A DNA stretch of 64,000 bases from Pseudovibrio sp. M1P-2-3 (GCF_031501865.1 NZ_JARRCW010000001.1:3682501-3746500); one strand, 5' to 3'. Counted from the stretch's first letter, positions 16,144-25,494 are shown. The notes: generated from the letters alone by a model not told the origin. Numbers and translations are program-made.

Positions 16144-16629
16144 ATGACAAACACAACGCAAAACCAGATTACCCTGCGGCCCCTAGTTCCCGAAGACTAT
16201 CAGCAGGCCATTACGCTTTATAATGAGTTCAAAGGCCCTCCTATCCTACTTGAGGGAGAAGCAGCAAAAGAGCACTTTGCTAAAATAGTAGAGCACAGCG
16301 ATACGACCATCTTCGGCGCCCAGCTGGGTGAGCGCGTGGTTTCCATGGCAACCTTGCATGTGCTACCAAACATGACATGGGGTGGCAGGCCCTACTGCCT
16401 TATTGAGAACGTCATTACGCTTGAAGCGTTTCAGGGGAGAGGCATCGGTAGCAAAACTATGGAACACCTGATTAAAGCTGCATGGGAGGCGGGAGCCTAT
16501 AAAATCATGTTGCTCACCGGCAAGGAGAACACAGCCTATCAGTTCTATGGGAAATTCGGTTTTTCTCAGGATCAAAAACGGGGAATGATGTTGCGAAGGG
16601 TGCCATCACGCCATGAGATAGGCGCATAG
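16144..16629 (+). CDS. GNAT-family N-acetyltransferase
   Basis: About 161 residues of the GNAT fold, transferring acetyl from acetyl-CoA to an amine. The N-terminal strand ITLRPLVPEDYQQAITLYNE and the acetyl-CoA pyrophosphate loop EAFQGRGIGSKTMEHLIKAA (Q/RxxGxG/A) are clear, and the C-terminal YQFYGKFGFSQ segment is characteristic. The ATG at 16144 gives the family's usual N-terminus, though no strong ribosome-binding site precedes it and starts at 16108 or 16006 are formally possible. Divergent from the DUF2867 gene. Acceptor substrate unknown. Confidence 0.8.
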   Translation: MTNTTQNQITLRPLVPEDYQQAITLYNEFKGPPILLEGEAAKEHFAKIVEHSDTTIFGAQLGERVVSMATLHVLPNMTWGGRPYCLIENVITLEAFQGRGIGSKTMEHLIKAAWEAGAYKIMLLTGKENTAYQFYGKFGFSQDQKRGMMLRRVPSRHEIGA

Positions 16630-16689
16630 TCAAACTGGAGCGCTACCAAAGACAATGAATTGCCTTGGAGCGCTCAAGTTCAATTTAAA

Positions 16690-17814
16690 TTAGACCAGCT
16701 CTTGCAAATGAGAGGCTTCAAAGCCTTTCAGATTGGCGCTGTCACCTTCTTTGATTTTCGCTACCCAGTTCGGGTCACTGATGAGCGCACGGCCCACTGC
16801 AATCAAATCAAACTCATCCTTTTCCATCCGCTCTATCAGCTGGCCAAGTTCGGAAGCTTCTGAGCCCTGACCGCCAAACGCACCAATGAAATCACCGGAA
16901 AGGCCAACAGAACCCACACTGATCGTTGGCGCTCCCGTAACCTTTTTTGCCCAGCCAGCAAAGTTCAGGCCTTTTTCGCCATCAATCTCCGGGAAATCCG
17001 GCTCCCAGAAACGGCGCTGTGAGCAGTGCAGAATGTCAACGCCAGCCTCGACCAATGGCTGCAGCCACTGTTCCATCTCTGCCGGAGTTTGAGCAAGGCG
17101 TGCCGTATAGTCCTGCTGCTTCCACTGACTGACACGAAGAATAATTGGAAAGTCCGGTCCAACAGCTTCCCTGATTGCAGAAACAATCTGGCGGGCAAAC
17201 TGCGACCGCTCTTTGATAGTTGCTCCGCCAAACCGGTCGGTGCGTGTGTTGGTGCCGCTCCAGAAAAACTGGTCAACCAGATAGCCATGGGCACCATGTA
17301 TCTCAACAGTATCGAACCCGAGAGCCTTGGCATTTGCCGCCGCTCGTGCAAAGCCTGCAATAGTATCGGCAATGGCCTCTTCGCTCATAGCGTTTCCGCG
17401 CGGAACATCTGGCGCAACCAATCCGGAGGGGCTCTCAACCGTCTCAGAGGGCTCCCATCCGGTCATTCCCTTTGTTGAGCCGGTGTGCCAGATCTGTGGG
17501 CCCATACTGCCCCCTTCGGCATGAACCGCATCAATAACACTTTTCCAACCGGCTAAAGCAGCTTCGCCGTGGAAGAACGGAATTCCGCGCTCGTTTCTTG
17601 AAGCTGGACGGTCAATCACTGTTCCTTCAGAAAGGATAAGCCCAACTTCCCCCGCAGCCCTGCGGCGGTAATAAGAGGCATTGGCCTCGCCCGGCACTCC
17701 CTCAGGCGCAGCAAGGCGCGTCATGGGGGCCATGACAATGCGGTTTTTAAGGTCCAGTGTTTTTAGGCGAAAGCCCTGAAAAAGAACGTCATGTTTTGAT
17801 ATAGTGTCCAGCAC
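16690..17814 (-). CDS. NADH:flavin oxidoreductase, Old Yellow Enzyme family
   Basis: A 374-residue FMN-dependent TIM-barrel reductase acting on electrophilic alkenes, nitro compounds or quinones in the cytosol. Motifs are RIVMAPMTRL at the N-terminus, the substrate-binding QIWHTGS, the barrel strand FDTVEIHGAHGYLVDQF and the phosphate-binding DLIAVGRALISDPNW. The start is a GTG at 17814 placed 7 bases after CGGAG; the open frame reaches 17871 but has no better site. It is divergent from an HxlR-family regulator across a 13-bp inverted repeat, the common arrangement in which the regulator senses electrophiles and controls the reductase. Confidence 0.9.
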   Translation of the reverse strand: MLDTISKHDVLFQGFRLKTLDLKNRIVMAPMTRLAAPEGVPGEANASYYRRRAAGEVGLILSEGTVIDRPASRNERGIPFFHGEAALAGWKSVIDAVHAEGGSMGPQIWHTGSTKGMTGWEPSETVESPSGLVAPDVPRGNAMSEEAIADTIAGFARAAANAKALGFDTVEIHGAHGYLVDQFFWSGTNTRTDRFGGATIKERSQFARQIVSAIREAVGPDFPIILRVSQWKQQDYTARLAQTPAEMEQWLQPLVEAGVDILHCSQRRFWEPDFPEIDGEKGLNFAGWAKKVTGAPTISVGSVGLSGDFIGAFGGQGSEASELGQLIERMEKDEFDLIAVGRALISDPNWVAKIKEGDSANLKGFEASHLQELV

Positions 17815-17852
17815 TGTGCAGCTCCGTTGTAAAAGGGCTGATATAGATATAC

Positions 17853-17902
17853 AAAGTATACCTAGTGTCAATCAGGCACCTAATTGCGCCTAGGTATACT
17901 TT
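17853..17902. promoter_or_regulatory. HxlR-type operator: 13-bp perfect inverted repeat
   Basis: AAAGTATACCTAG (17853-17865) and CTAGGTATACTTT (17890-17902) are perfect inverted copies separated by 24 bases. Each arm also contains the palindrome GTATAC. The element lies between the divergent OYE and HxlR-family genes, 12 bp from the regulator's start codon. Two GTATAC-centred sites 37 bp apart suggest two dimers or one long looped site. Confidence 0.8.
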
Positions 17903-17914
17903 AGGAAACCCCAG

Positions 17915-18295
17915 ATGAATGATGATCAGTGTACATCCTATTTCTCCGCGGCCTGTCCCGGGAGGGAAGTTTTTGATCAGCTTGCCGATAAATGGTCGAT
18001 GATGGTGCTCACCACATTAAACCCCGGCCCCATGCGTTTTAACGAGGTTCGCCGCCAACTGGAGGGCATCACGCAAAAAGCGCTGACCCAGTGTCTAAGG
18101 CGTTTGGAGCGCAATGGACTGGTCACACGCCACGTCATCACCACCTCTCCCATTGCCGTTGAGTACACAATCACACCTCTAGGAAGTTCGCTTCAAAAGC
18201 CTTTTTACGCGCTCCATCTCTGGTTTTTGGAAAACATGCCTGAAATTGAGAGGGCACAGCAGGGCTATGATGAACGTAAAGCGGACGGGCAGTGA
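17915..18295 (+). CDS. HxlR-family winged-helix transcriptional regulator
   Basis: A 126-residue MarR-like regulator of the HxlR group. The winged helix spans about residues 15-105 (DKWSMMVLTTLNPGPMRFNE, GITQKALTQCLRRLERNGLV). Cysteines at positions 6 and 14, before the HTH, match the N-terminal redox-sensing cysteine found in HypR, YodB and QorR-like members, which respond to disulfide, quinone or aldehyde stress. Divergent from the OYE reductase, with the operator between them, so it probably represses that enzyme and itself. The ATG at 17915 is the first in frame. Confidence 0.87.
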   Translation: MNDDQCTSYFSAACPGREVFDQLADKWSMMVLTTLNPGPMRFNEVRRQLEGITQKALTQCLRRLERNGLVTRHVITTSPIAVEYTITPLGSSLQKPFYALHLWFLENMPEIERAQQGYDERKADGQ

Positions 18296-18345
18296 GACAG
18301 TGTAAGTGACAAACTAAAAAGGTAAGATATGGCCTCTAGGGCCTT

Positions 18346-19071
18346 TCATTTCAAATAGACTATATAACCGTTATTTTTCAACTTCGCCTCCATTTTGGGT
18401 AGATCTTTTACTTCCGCCTGATAACGGAAAAGCGAGAAACCATTGCAGGATTTTGTCTCCAGAAGCTCCAGAGAAACACCTTCAAGCCCCTTGCCTTGCA
18501 CGAAATTGCCTAGTCTCGAATAGCCGGGTAATTTACTTGTGCTTTCAAGGTATCCTTGAACCTCTTTTGAAAAACGGCTGGAAATCAATACGTTTGTATT
18601 TGCCCCTTCGGCTGCCAGCACGACATACGATAAATTATTTCCCCCCATATTAGGAAAAGTCAGAACAGGCGTACATCTCGATGGAATAGTTCTCAAATGG
18701 TCATATTTGTGCATTTTCGATACATAAAAATCAATACAATCAGGCTCTGAACCTTGAGGCCAATTACCCCAAGTGGTTCTACTCCCCCCCTCAAAACGTT
18801 GCACCTGATTAGTGGTAAAGATACAAGGAGTCTCTGACCAGTCCCAGTAATTCGTATCGTTGTCATTATTAACTTTTGTCGGAAATGGCATAGCAGCATA
18901 AAGAGCAAGGGCTCTAACCGCCTCCTCTGTATATGCATTACTTAAAGCCTTGGTTCTCCATATATGAATAAAGAGTTCCAACCCACCATATGCAAGTAGC
19001 AAAAGTACTAGTAAAATAAAGATAACTCGGACACAAACACTTATGACACGGCCAATTAATTTTCCAAGCAC
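18346..19071 (-). CDS. Hypothetical membrane-anchored protein
   Basis: Not recognised. About 241 residues with one N-terminal membrane segment (about residues 7-36, VCVRVIFILLVLLLLAYGG) and a roughly 200-residue domain outside, most likely periplasmic. That domain has four cysteines (near TPCIFTT, PDCIDFY, SRCTPVL and KSCNGFS) that could form two disulfides, and is rich in Asn, Tyr and Trp. Two in-frame GTG codons follow GGGGAG; the second (19071) has normal spacing and was chosen, the first is at 19077. It ends convergent with the HxlR gene; 207 bp upstream lies the IS element. Base composition looks slightly more AT-rich than the OYE region. Confidence 0.65.
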   Translation of the reverse strand: MLGKLIGRVISVCVRVIFILLVLLLLAYGGLELFIHIWRTKALSNAYTEEAVRALALYAAMPFPTKVNNDNDTNYWDWSETPCIFTTNQVQRFEGGSRTTWGNWPQGSEPDCIDFYVSKMHKYDHLRTIPSRCTPVLTFPNMGGNNLSYVVLAAEGANTNVLISSRFSKEVQGYLESTSKLPGYSRLGNFVQGKGLEGVSLELLETKSCNGFSLFRYQAEVKDLPKMEAKLKNNGYIVYLK

Positions 19072-19277
19072 GGACACCTCCCCATAGAAACACTATCTCC
19101 AATAGTGGGATTCATATTGTTTTGGCATACTATCTAATTCCTCAAAATAGCGATGACGAATAAGTAAGAGCAAAACAAGCCTAAGCTGACTCAGCAGGGC
19201 TTCCTTTTATGAGGTTTCAATAGATTAGCGAAGACCTTATCTATGGCCCAGCTTTACCACGTGACCATCCTACATAT

Positions 19278-20555
19278 GGGCACCTCTAAAAATTCCAATT
19301 CTTCTTTTTTGTTGTATAGTCAATGACTTGAAATGACGAGTTTGAGGGTTCATGGGGCAGCTTGGATTTTTTGATATTGCCACTCGCTATAAGGATCTCG
19401 ATGCAAGCAATGATCCGCTGGCAAAGATCGATGCAGTCGTTCCATGGGAGAGTTTTCGCGCTCGGCTTGAAAGCATCTGGCGTCAGCGCTCACAAGGTCG
19501 CAAGTCCAAAGCGGGGCGTAAACCCTGGGATGCGGTCTTAATGTTCAAGGCGATTGTCCTGTGCGCCCTGTATAACCTGTCGGATGATCAGGCTGAATAT
19601 CAGATGCGTGATCGCCTGTCGTTCATCCGCTTTTTAGGGTTGGGACTAGAGGATCGTGTTCCCGATGCCAAAACCATTTGGATGTACCGAGAACAGCTGG
19701 CTCAGGCGGGTACCATCAAGGCGTTGTTCGATGATTTTGACAGCTACTTGAAAGGGCAAGGTTATCTGGCCATGGGCGGCCAGATTATTGACGCTTCGAT
19801 CGTTCCTGTACCAAAACAGCGCAACCTGCGGGAGGAAAATGCAACGATCAAGTCTGGAGAAATTCCCAAGGACTGGGCCGATAAAACCTCTAAGCTTCGC
19901 CAGAAAGATACGGATGCCCGCTGGACGAAAAAGCGAGGCCAAAACCATTTTGGCTACAAGAACCACATAAACATTGATCGTCGGCATAAGTTGGTGCGCC
20001 GGTACGAGGTAAGCGATGCAGCGCTGCATGATAGCCAAACTGTGGACGCGCTTCTGGATGAGAATAATACCTCTTCGCAAGTGTGGGCTGACAGCGCCTA
20101 CCGCTCAGCTGAGGTTGAGAAAAAGCTGGCAGACAAAGGCTTGAAAAGCTAGGTACACCGCAAAGGCAAGCGCAACAAGCCGCTGAACAAAAGGCAGCAG
20201 CAGGGCAATAAAACCCGTTCTTCGGTCAGAGTTCGTGTTGAGCATGTCTTTGGTGCTCAAAGCAATGACATGGGCGGAACACTGGTTCGATCCATCGGCT
20301 TGATCAGGGCCAAAGCACATATTGGACTGAAAAACCTGAGCTATAACATGCGACGGCTGGTACAGCTTGAGCAAAAAATGGCCTATTCCCGCGGCACATC
20401 GTAGGACCACGTCAGCAATAGCTGCCTGTACCTTGAAGAAACATCCCGCACACCCCCGCAACGGGAAGCTCAACGCTAATGGCCTGTCCTTGGAAAAAGG
20501 CGGACGCTCTTTAGTCTTGCAAAAATTCTAGAAAAACTGATTTTCAGAGGTGCCC
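19278..20555 (+). mobile_element. IS5-family insertion sequence (1278 bp), probably inactive
   Basis: The left end GGGCACCTCTAAAAAT (from 19278) and the right end, read inverted from 20555, GGGCACCTCTGAAAAT, match at 15 of 16 positions. A 4-bp direct repeat ATAT flanks the element (19274-19277 and 20556-20559), the duplication size expected for this family. The surrounding TACATATGGG is also mirrored, so the boundary could shift by a base or two. Inside is one transposase gene interrupted by an in-frame amber codon. The well-conserved ends suggest recent arrival or recent decay. Confidence 0.88.
19352..20404 (+). pseudogene. IS5-family transposase broken by an amber codon
   Basis: The frame encodes an IS5-type DDE transposase (MGQLGFFDIATRY start). 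The first and second catalytic aspartates are visible in GGQIIDASIV (Asp147) and VWADSAYRS (Asp247). At codon 267 a TAG (20150-20152) interrupts the frame; downstream the same frame continues without a shift for 83 more codons with typical family sequence (KGKRNKPLNKRQQQGNKTRS, RVEHVFG, IGLKNLSYNMRRLV). The third catalytic residue, a Glu at codon 295, lies after the stop. Without amber suppression the 266-residue product would lack it and be inactive. A start at ATG 19352 is natural. Confidence 0.88.
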
Positions 20556-20625
20556 ATATGTATAGATTGACTGATTACATTATAGCCCCTTAAAGGAAAC
20601 AGATTAGCGTTCAGTCTCAGTTTTC

Positions 20626-20670
20626 AAAGAAGAGCCGTACCTTGAGGGGGCGTGGACAGCTCTTCTTTTT
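20626..20670 (+). terminator. Stem followed by T-tract after the IS element
   Basis: AAAGAAGAGC (20626-20635) pairs with GCTCTTCTTT (20659-20668) and runs into TTTTT on the plus strand. The 23-base loop is long. It may end transcripts leaving the IS or serve an older gene that the IS now separates from it. Confidence 0.55.
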
Positions 20671-20708
20671 GTGGGTTCCATTTCACTGGAACTTCTTATT
20701 ATTTATTT

Positions 20709-20739
20709 GTTTAAAGAGAAGTACTCCCTCTCTTTAAAC
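20709..20739 (-). terminator. Hairpin at the 3' end of the RTX gene
   Basis: GTTTAAAGAGA and TCTCTTTAAAC form an 11-bp perfect stem with a 9-base loop, touching the RTX stop codon. No T-tract follows on the minus strand, so it may act with the structure at 20626-20670. Confidence 0.5.
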
Positions 20740-22604
20740 TATGCGAAAATGAAGTCTGAGGCTGTAAGGGTATCCGCGATCTGGGTACCTTCCAGAGTGA
20801 TGGTACCTTCAGAGTAACTAATAATAGTCTGTGTACCGCTTTCAGAAATACTCAAGTCGGAGAAGCCCAGACCCAACTCATCGTCAAACGCGATAAAATC
20901 GGTACCCTGTTCAAAGTCGGTAATGGTGTCATTACCTGCATCCTCTTCAAAGTAGAAGGTGTCGGCACCGTCATTGCCGGTCAGGGTGTCATCCCCTCCC
21001 CCTCCAAACAGGGTGTCGTCTTTATCTCCACCAATGATCACATCATCACCGCCAAAGCCAAACAGGAAAGCATTATGAATGGCATTGGTGGAAGAGGAAT
21101 TCATGGCATAAATTGCATCCCCGTAGTCAGTACCTGCCAAGTACAGGTTGCCATTGGCAGAACTGATTTCCTCTCCTTCCAGAATAAGGCCCGCATAGGC
21201 CCCCGTCATGGTGATCATCTGACCATCTTCAAGCTCAAGCGCATCCAGATTTTCACGCAGGGTGTCGCCGTTGCCCATTTCCGTTGACAAATCGCTGGAA
21301 GAGATTTCTAGGCCAGCGGCATCATAGTAGGTGCCATCTTGATAGCGAACTGTGAAGGCCGTATCCATCATCTGCTCGGCCAGCTGCTCCCGCACAACGT
21401 TGGAGGAAGAACCTGCATCAGCCTTCTCCATAATGGTTGTGACCAGATCACTATCGATATTGACCTCCGCAATAAGCCCACCATTGGACTTGCTGTCCAC
21501 ATCGGTCCAAAGTTCATAGGCTCCAGAACTGCTCACATTGCCGGTGAAATAGTCCAAGGCACCGTTAGAAGTGGAGGTTGCCGTATACACGAACACATCT
21601 TCGCGCTGATCGAAATCGGCGATGGTGACATAATCCTGCTGCGCGTACTCAACGATAGAACTGGCGCCGCTGTTTGCCAGAGCTTTCAAGGTGGCAGCTG
21701 AAGCCGCACTGGCGGCCAAACCGAAGGCAATGCCAAACCCTGTGGAGCCTGCCGCAGCCATTCCCCCCGCGATCAACGCTTGTGTGGCTACAGTTTTACC
21801 TTCAACGAAAGCGCGACCTGTGGCCCATGAGGTCCAGTCTACACCGCTTTTGTCTACGGGGGTGACATACTCGCTTTTCAAGCCGCCTGTGATGACCAAA
21901 TCGGAACCGGAGCCAAGAGTGACTCTGTCGATGGACTTGCCGTCTCGGCCGCCCACATGAACTACATCATCCCCAGCGCCCGCATCAATGGTATCGCTGC
22001 CTTCTCCTGCATAAATTACATCATTGCCAGAGCCGCCTTTAATGACATCATCTCCATTGTAGGTATCAATGAAGTCATTGCCACTGCCACCATAGACGGT
22101 ATCCGAGCCTTTGCCCGAGTAAATGGTATCATTGCCCCAACCACCATAGACGGTGTCATCACCCTTACCACTCTCGATATAGTCGTCACTACCGGCGTAG
22201 TTGGTATTGGGGCCGTCACCGTATATGAGATCGTCCCCTTTTGATCCATAGATGGTGTCATCACCGCTACCGCCGATCAACTCGATATCAGAGTTATTAC
22301 CTTTGTCCGGCACCTCACTGGCATCAATCAGATCATCACCCGAACCGCCGTCTATGTAAGCATAGAATTTATCGTGGTAACTGCCGTTCTGGATGTCGAT
22401 GATGACAGTATCATCGCCATCTCCAGCCCAGACCTCTGCCCCTTTGAACGTGGCCGTCGAATGGGCCTTGTTCCACTTAAACTTGATAAAATCATCGCCG
22501 CCATTGGAATAGACTTTATAGGATCGGGCTTCGTGCTTCCCCATACCTGATCCTTTAAAGACAATGGTGTCGTCCTTGTCTTTTGTTGTCACTTTTTTTG
22601 TCAT
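20739..22604 (-). CDS. RTX (hemolysin-type calcium-binding repeat) protein
   Basis: A 621-residue protein with two groups of GGxGxDxux nonapeptides. The first and larger group occupies about residues 55-230 (for example GGSGDDTIYG, GGWGNDTIYS, GAGDDVVHVGG); the second, shorter group is near 525-560 (GFGGDDVIIGGDKDDTLFGG). Such repeats bind calcium and fold after type I secretion, and the C-terminus ends in the hydrophobic DFIFA typical of uncleaved type I signals. Between the groups is an unusual Ala/Gly-rich hydrophobic stretch (about 270-300, GGMAAAGSTGFGIAFGLAAS) that could insert into or contact a membrane. No protease or lipase motif is seen; the product may be a toxin-like, adhesin or biofilm protein. 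No T1SS ABC/MFP genes are nearby. Confidence 0.88.
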   Translation of the reverse strand: MTKKVTTKDKDDTIVFKGSGMGKHEARSYKVYSNGGDDFIKFKWNKAHSTATFKGAEVWAGDGDDTVIIDIQNGSYHDKFYAYIDGGSGDDLIDASEVPDKGNNSDIELIGGSGDDTIYGSKGDDLIYGDGPNTNYAGSDDYIESGKGDDTVYGGWGNDTIYSGKGSDTVYGGSGNDFIDTYNGDDVIKGGSGNDVIYAGEGSDTIDAGAGDDVVHVGGRDGKSIDRVTLGSGSDLVITGGLKSEYVTPVDKSGVDWTSWATGRAFVEGKTVATQALIAGGMAAAGSTGFGIAFGLAASAASAATLKALANSGASSIVEYAQQDYVTIADFDQREDVFVYTATSTSNGALDYFTGNVSSSGAYELWTDVDSKSNGGLIAEVNIDSDLVTTIMEKADAGSSSNVVREQLAEQMMDTAFTVRYQDGTYYDAAGLEISSSDLSTEMGNGDTLRENLDALELEDGQMITMTGAYAGLILEGEEISSANGNLYLAGTDYGDAIYAMNSSSTNAIHNAFLFGFGGDDVIIGGDKDDTLFGGGGDDTLTGNDGADTFYFEEDAGNDTITDFEQGTDFIAFDDELGLGFSDLSISESGTQTIISYSEGTITLEGTQIADTLTASDFIFA

Positions 22605-23104
22605 TTTAGACCCCGATTTTGGGTGTTATTTTTGCTATAAACTTTCCGAACTGAATGAATACGCTACCGGTAAAACGCCGATGAACTGTAACCATGAACA
22701 CGGCAGGCCTAAAACAAATAAATTCAAGTATTATGCAAATATAACTCAAGATTTAACTTAGCTTTACTATAACGTAAAAGTAATTTTAGAATACAAAACT
22801 ACAAAAAAGAACGAAGATACAGATTCATTAAAAATTGAAATATAAAATGCTTACATTTTGAGCATATTTTTTTGGGGTGAGAAAAATGCATTTTATAAGA
22901 AAAAACGCGTACAGTTCTCTGGATTTCTACAAATGAAGGTGGAAAGATCTTTTACCGCACAACCACAGGGTTTTAGTGGGCCGAATCATGCGGTGATTCG
23001 GAGATTTTCATGGAGCAATATAGCCAGTAAAAAATACATTGCGCTTATACAAAAAGATCTCGCGCTTGACGCCATTCAACGTTCACTCTGCGCTTCTCAG
23101 GCAT
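22605..23104. other. AT-rich 500-bp gap holding one hairpin, no gene seen
   Basis: The left part is AT-rich and probably contains the RTX promoter. At 22981-23001 CCGAATCA and TGATTCGG form a perfect 8-bp stem with a 5-base loop, 104 bp downstream of the ABC ATPase stop codon; it could be its terminator, though no T-tract follows on the minus strand. Short frames in the gap lack ribosome-binding sites. Confidence 0.5.
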
Positions 23105-23836
23105 TTAAAGCACTTTACGCAAGAAGCTCTGTGTACGAGGGTCCTGTGGGTTGGTAAAGATTTGCTCCGGAGGTCCCTGCTCCACAATGCGGCCGCCTTC
23201 CATGAAGATGACCCGATCGGCGATGTCGCGGGCAAAACCCATTTCGTGGGTAACGATGAGCATGGTGCGGTGCTCGTTGGCTACCTTTTTCATGAGCTGG
23301 AGTACTTCCTCCACCCACTCAGGGTCCAAAGCGGATGTGGGCTCATCTACCAACATCAAATCCGTATCTGCGGCCATGGCGCGGCCAATACCCACGCGCT
23401 GTTGCTGCCCGCCAGAAAGAGAAGCGGGATATGCCTCCGCTTTATCGCCAAGGCCAACTTTCTCCAAAATTTCGTCGGCATGGGCAAAGGCTTCTGCCTT
23501 GTCCCATTTGCGAACGGATATCAAACCCTCCGCAATATTCTCGCGGGCCGTTTTGTTGGAAAACAGAGCGTAGTTCTGGAAGACAAAACTGGTTTTAAGG
23601 CGGGCCTGCTGCATGTCCTTTGGCTTTGCCCGAGCAGCATCCACGGTCAGGTTACCAAAACTGAATTCCCCCGCATCCGGCTCTTCCAGAAAATTGAGAC
23701 AGCGCAGCAGAGTTGATTTACCGGTTCCCGATGGGCCGATAATGACAATGCGTTCGCCCTTTTGAATGTCCAGATCAATTCCGTTCAGAACCGGCGTTCC
23801 ATTATAGATTTTGGTTAGTCCGCGGATTTTGATCAT
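23105..23836 (-). CDS. Amino-acid ABC importer, ATP-binding subunit
   Basis: A 243-residue ATPase of the polar amino-acid uptake (PAAT) family. Walker A is [15 protein letters not shown], the Q-loop is in FVFQNYALF, the signature is [15 protein letters not shown], Walker B is [14 protein letters not shown], and the switch histidine is in [10 protein letters not shown]. It powers the permease and binding protein encoded just upstream; its ATGA start overlaps the permease stop by 4 bp, a sign of translational coupling. Third gene of the operon. Substrate is discussed under the binding protein. Confidence 0.93.
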   Translation of the reverse strand: MIKIRGLTKIYNGTPVLNGIDLDIQKGERIVIIGPSGTGKSTLLRCLNFLEEPDAGEFSFGNLTVDAARAKPKDMQQARLKTSFVFQNYALFSNKTARENIAEGLISVRKWDKAEAFAHADEILEKVGLGDKAEAYPASLSGGQQQRVGIGRAMAADTDLMLVDEPTSALDPEWVEEVLQLMKKVANEHRTMLIVTHEMGFARDIADRVIFMEGGRIVEQGPPEQIFTNPQDPRTQSFLRKVL

Positions 23837-24507
23837 CGGTTTACAGCCTTAGACAGTCGGTCCTCTAAAAGCCGTTGAAAGACGGCCAGCACTTCCACAA
23901 TCGCCCAGTAAACAAGGGCCACCACAACAAAGGTTTCCAGATATAGGAAACTGCCTGCCGCCTCTTTTTGGGCAGCGCCCATAAGCTCGGTCACGCCAAG
24001 GGTAAAGGCAAGGGAGGTGCTTTTAATAAGGTCAATGAAATAGTTTACCAGCGTCGGCGAGGCAATGCGCGCCGCCTGAGGCAGGATGATCCGGCGCATC
24101 ATCTGCGCGGTTGTCATGCCAATAGCCTTAGCCGCTTCCCACTGGCTGCGGTCCACACCCAAAATGGCAGCGCGGATACTCTCGGCCATGTAGGCGGAAA
24201 AATGCAAGGTCAGGCCAATGATGGCAGCGGTAACCCCGCCCATTGCCGTCAGGCTCGGGATCAGCTGCGGCAGACCATAATAGAACAAAAACAACTGCAC
24301 CAGCAGCGGCGTGCCGCGAAAGAAGCTGATGAAAACGCGTGTCAAAACATCCAGAACAGGAATTTTTGCCACGCGAATAATCGCCAAAAGAGAGGCCAGA
24401 ACGAGCGCCAGAACCATGGACACGGTTGCCATACCCAAGGTCAAGGGCAGGTACTTTAATAAGACCGGGAGAAGCCCCAGCATATAATCCAGATCAAACG
24501 CTCGCAT
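23833..24507 (-). CDS. Amino-acid ABC importer, permease subunit
   Basis: A 224-residue inner-membrane permease of the HisMQ/TcyB type with about five membrane helices. The N-terminal pattern [20 protein letters not shown] and the conserved [19 protein letters not shown] are diagnostic; the EAA loop reads [22 protein letters not shown], which couples to the ATPase. A single permease gene implies a homodimer. It lies 19 bp downstream of the binding-protein gene and overlaps the ATPase gene by 4 bp. Confidence 0.93.
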   Translation of the reverse strand: MRAFDLDYMLGLLPVLLKYLPLTLGMATVSMVLALVLASLLAIIRVAKIPVLDVLTRVFISFFRGTPLLVQLFLFYYGLPQLIPSLTAMGGVTAAIIGLTLHFSAYMAESIRAAILGVDRSQWEAAKAIGMTTAQMMRRIILPQAARIASPTLVNYFIDLIKSTSLAFTLGVTELMGAAQKEAAGSFLYLETFVVVALVYWAIVEVLAVFQRLLEDRLSKAVNR

Positions 24508-24526
24508 TGGCTTTTAACTCTTTGCT

Positions 24527-25267
24527 TTAGTTAGCGGTAATATCAGTACCGAACCACTTTTGAGAGATCTCGGTGAGTTTACCGCTCTCACGCAGGGCAG
24601 TTAACGCGCCATCTACTTTAGCTGCAAGCTCTTTGCCTTCTTCATCCGAACGGAAAGGCATAGCATTGCGGATTTCAGAGAATGGCTCGCCTGCCAAGGC
24701 CAGTGGCAGCGGTGTTTCTTTAATGACCTGAGCTGCGCTCACACGGTCCATAACAAAGGCGTCAACGCGGCCCAGAGCTGTTTCCTGCTCCAGATTGCTG
24801 TCGTATGTCTTGATCGTGATTTCTTCAGCGTATGGCAGTTCACGCAGAAGCTGTTCGAAGTTAGAGCCAAGGTTCACAGCAACACTGCGGCCTTTCAAAG
24901 CTTCAACACCGTTGATTTCTTCTTCATTGCCTTTTTTCACGACAACCTGTGCGCCGTCAAAAACGTAGGGCTGGGTGAAAGTGAATTTGGCTTCACGCTC
25001 TGGAGTGATTGTGATCTGGTTTGCAATGGTGTCGATCCGGTTGGATTCCAGTGCGCCTACAAGACCAGAGAAGCTCATTGTTACAAACTCAATGTCATCA
25101 CCGGTTTGCTCGCCAACAGCATTGAGAACATCAACCTCAAACCCTTGAAGCTTATCTTGCTTAACAAAAGTGAAAGGGAAGTAGCCACCAGACATGCCCA
25201 CACGAATTGTGTCAGCTTGAGCTGGAAGTGCCGCCAATAGAGCAGCGCCAAGAAGAAGTGCACGCAT
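24527..25267 (-). CDS. Amino-acid (possibly cystine) ABC importer, periplasmic binding protein
   Basis: A 246-residue family 3 solute-binding protein. A signal peptide (MRALLLGAALLAALPAQA then DT) exports it to the periplasm. The early strand RVGMSGGYFPFTF, the segment MSFSGLVGALESNRIDTIAN and the following QITITPEREAKFTFTQPY resemble cystine-binding FliY/TcyJ-type proteins more than glutamine or arginine ones. The ATG at 25267 follows GGAGAG. First gene of a three-gene operon. I favour a sulfur amino acid, but this rests on remembered family patterns and is only moderate. Confidence 0.88.
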   Translation of the reverse strand: MRALLLGAALLAALPAQADTIRVGMSGGYFPFTFVKQDKLQGFEVDVLNAVGEQTGDDIEFVTMSFSGLVGALESNRIDTIANQITITPEREAKFTFTQPYVFDGAQVVVKKGNEEEINGVEALKGRSVAVNLGSNFEQLLRELPYAEEITIKTYDSNLEQETALGRVDAFVMDRVSAAQVIKETPLPLALAGEPFSEIRNAMPFRSDEEGKELAAKVDGALTALRESGKLTEISQKWFGTDITAN

Positions 25268-25494
25268 GATTTCTCTCCGAGTTATCTCGTAAATTTCTGG
25301 AGAGCTATGTAGAGGCTTTAAACAATTTTTCCAATAGTGATAAAAATAATAGCGATATAAAAGAACACGAATCTACTGAACTTCAATAAATCAGTTTATA
25401 GTTCTAATAGCTAAAGATACAGAATACGGGATTTTCATTGCACATCTCTCATCACGGGAAAATACGAACCCGCCTATTCTTTGCCTAACTAATC

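Noticed and set aside
21957-22244. Antisense frame across the RTX repeats with regular Ile/Thr pattern
   Set aside because: Regularity is the mirror image of the GGxGxD repeats, not an independent gene.
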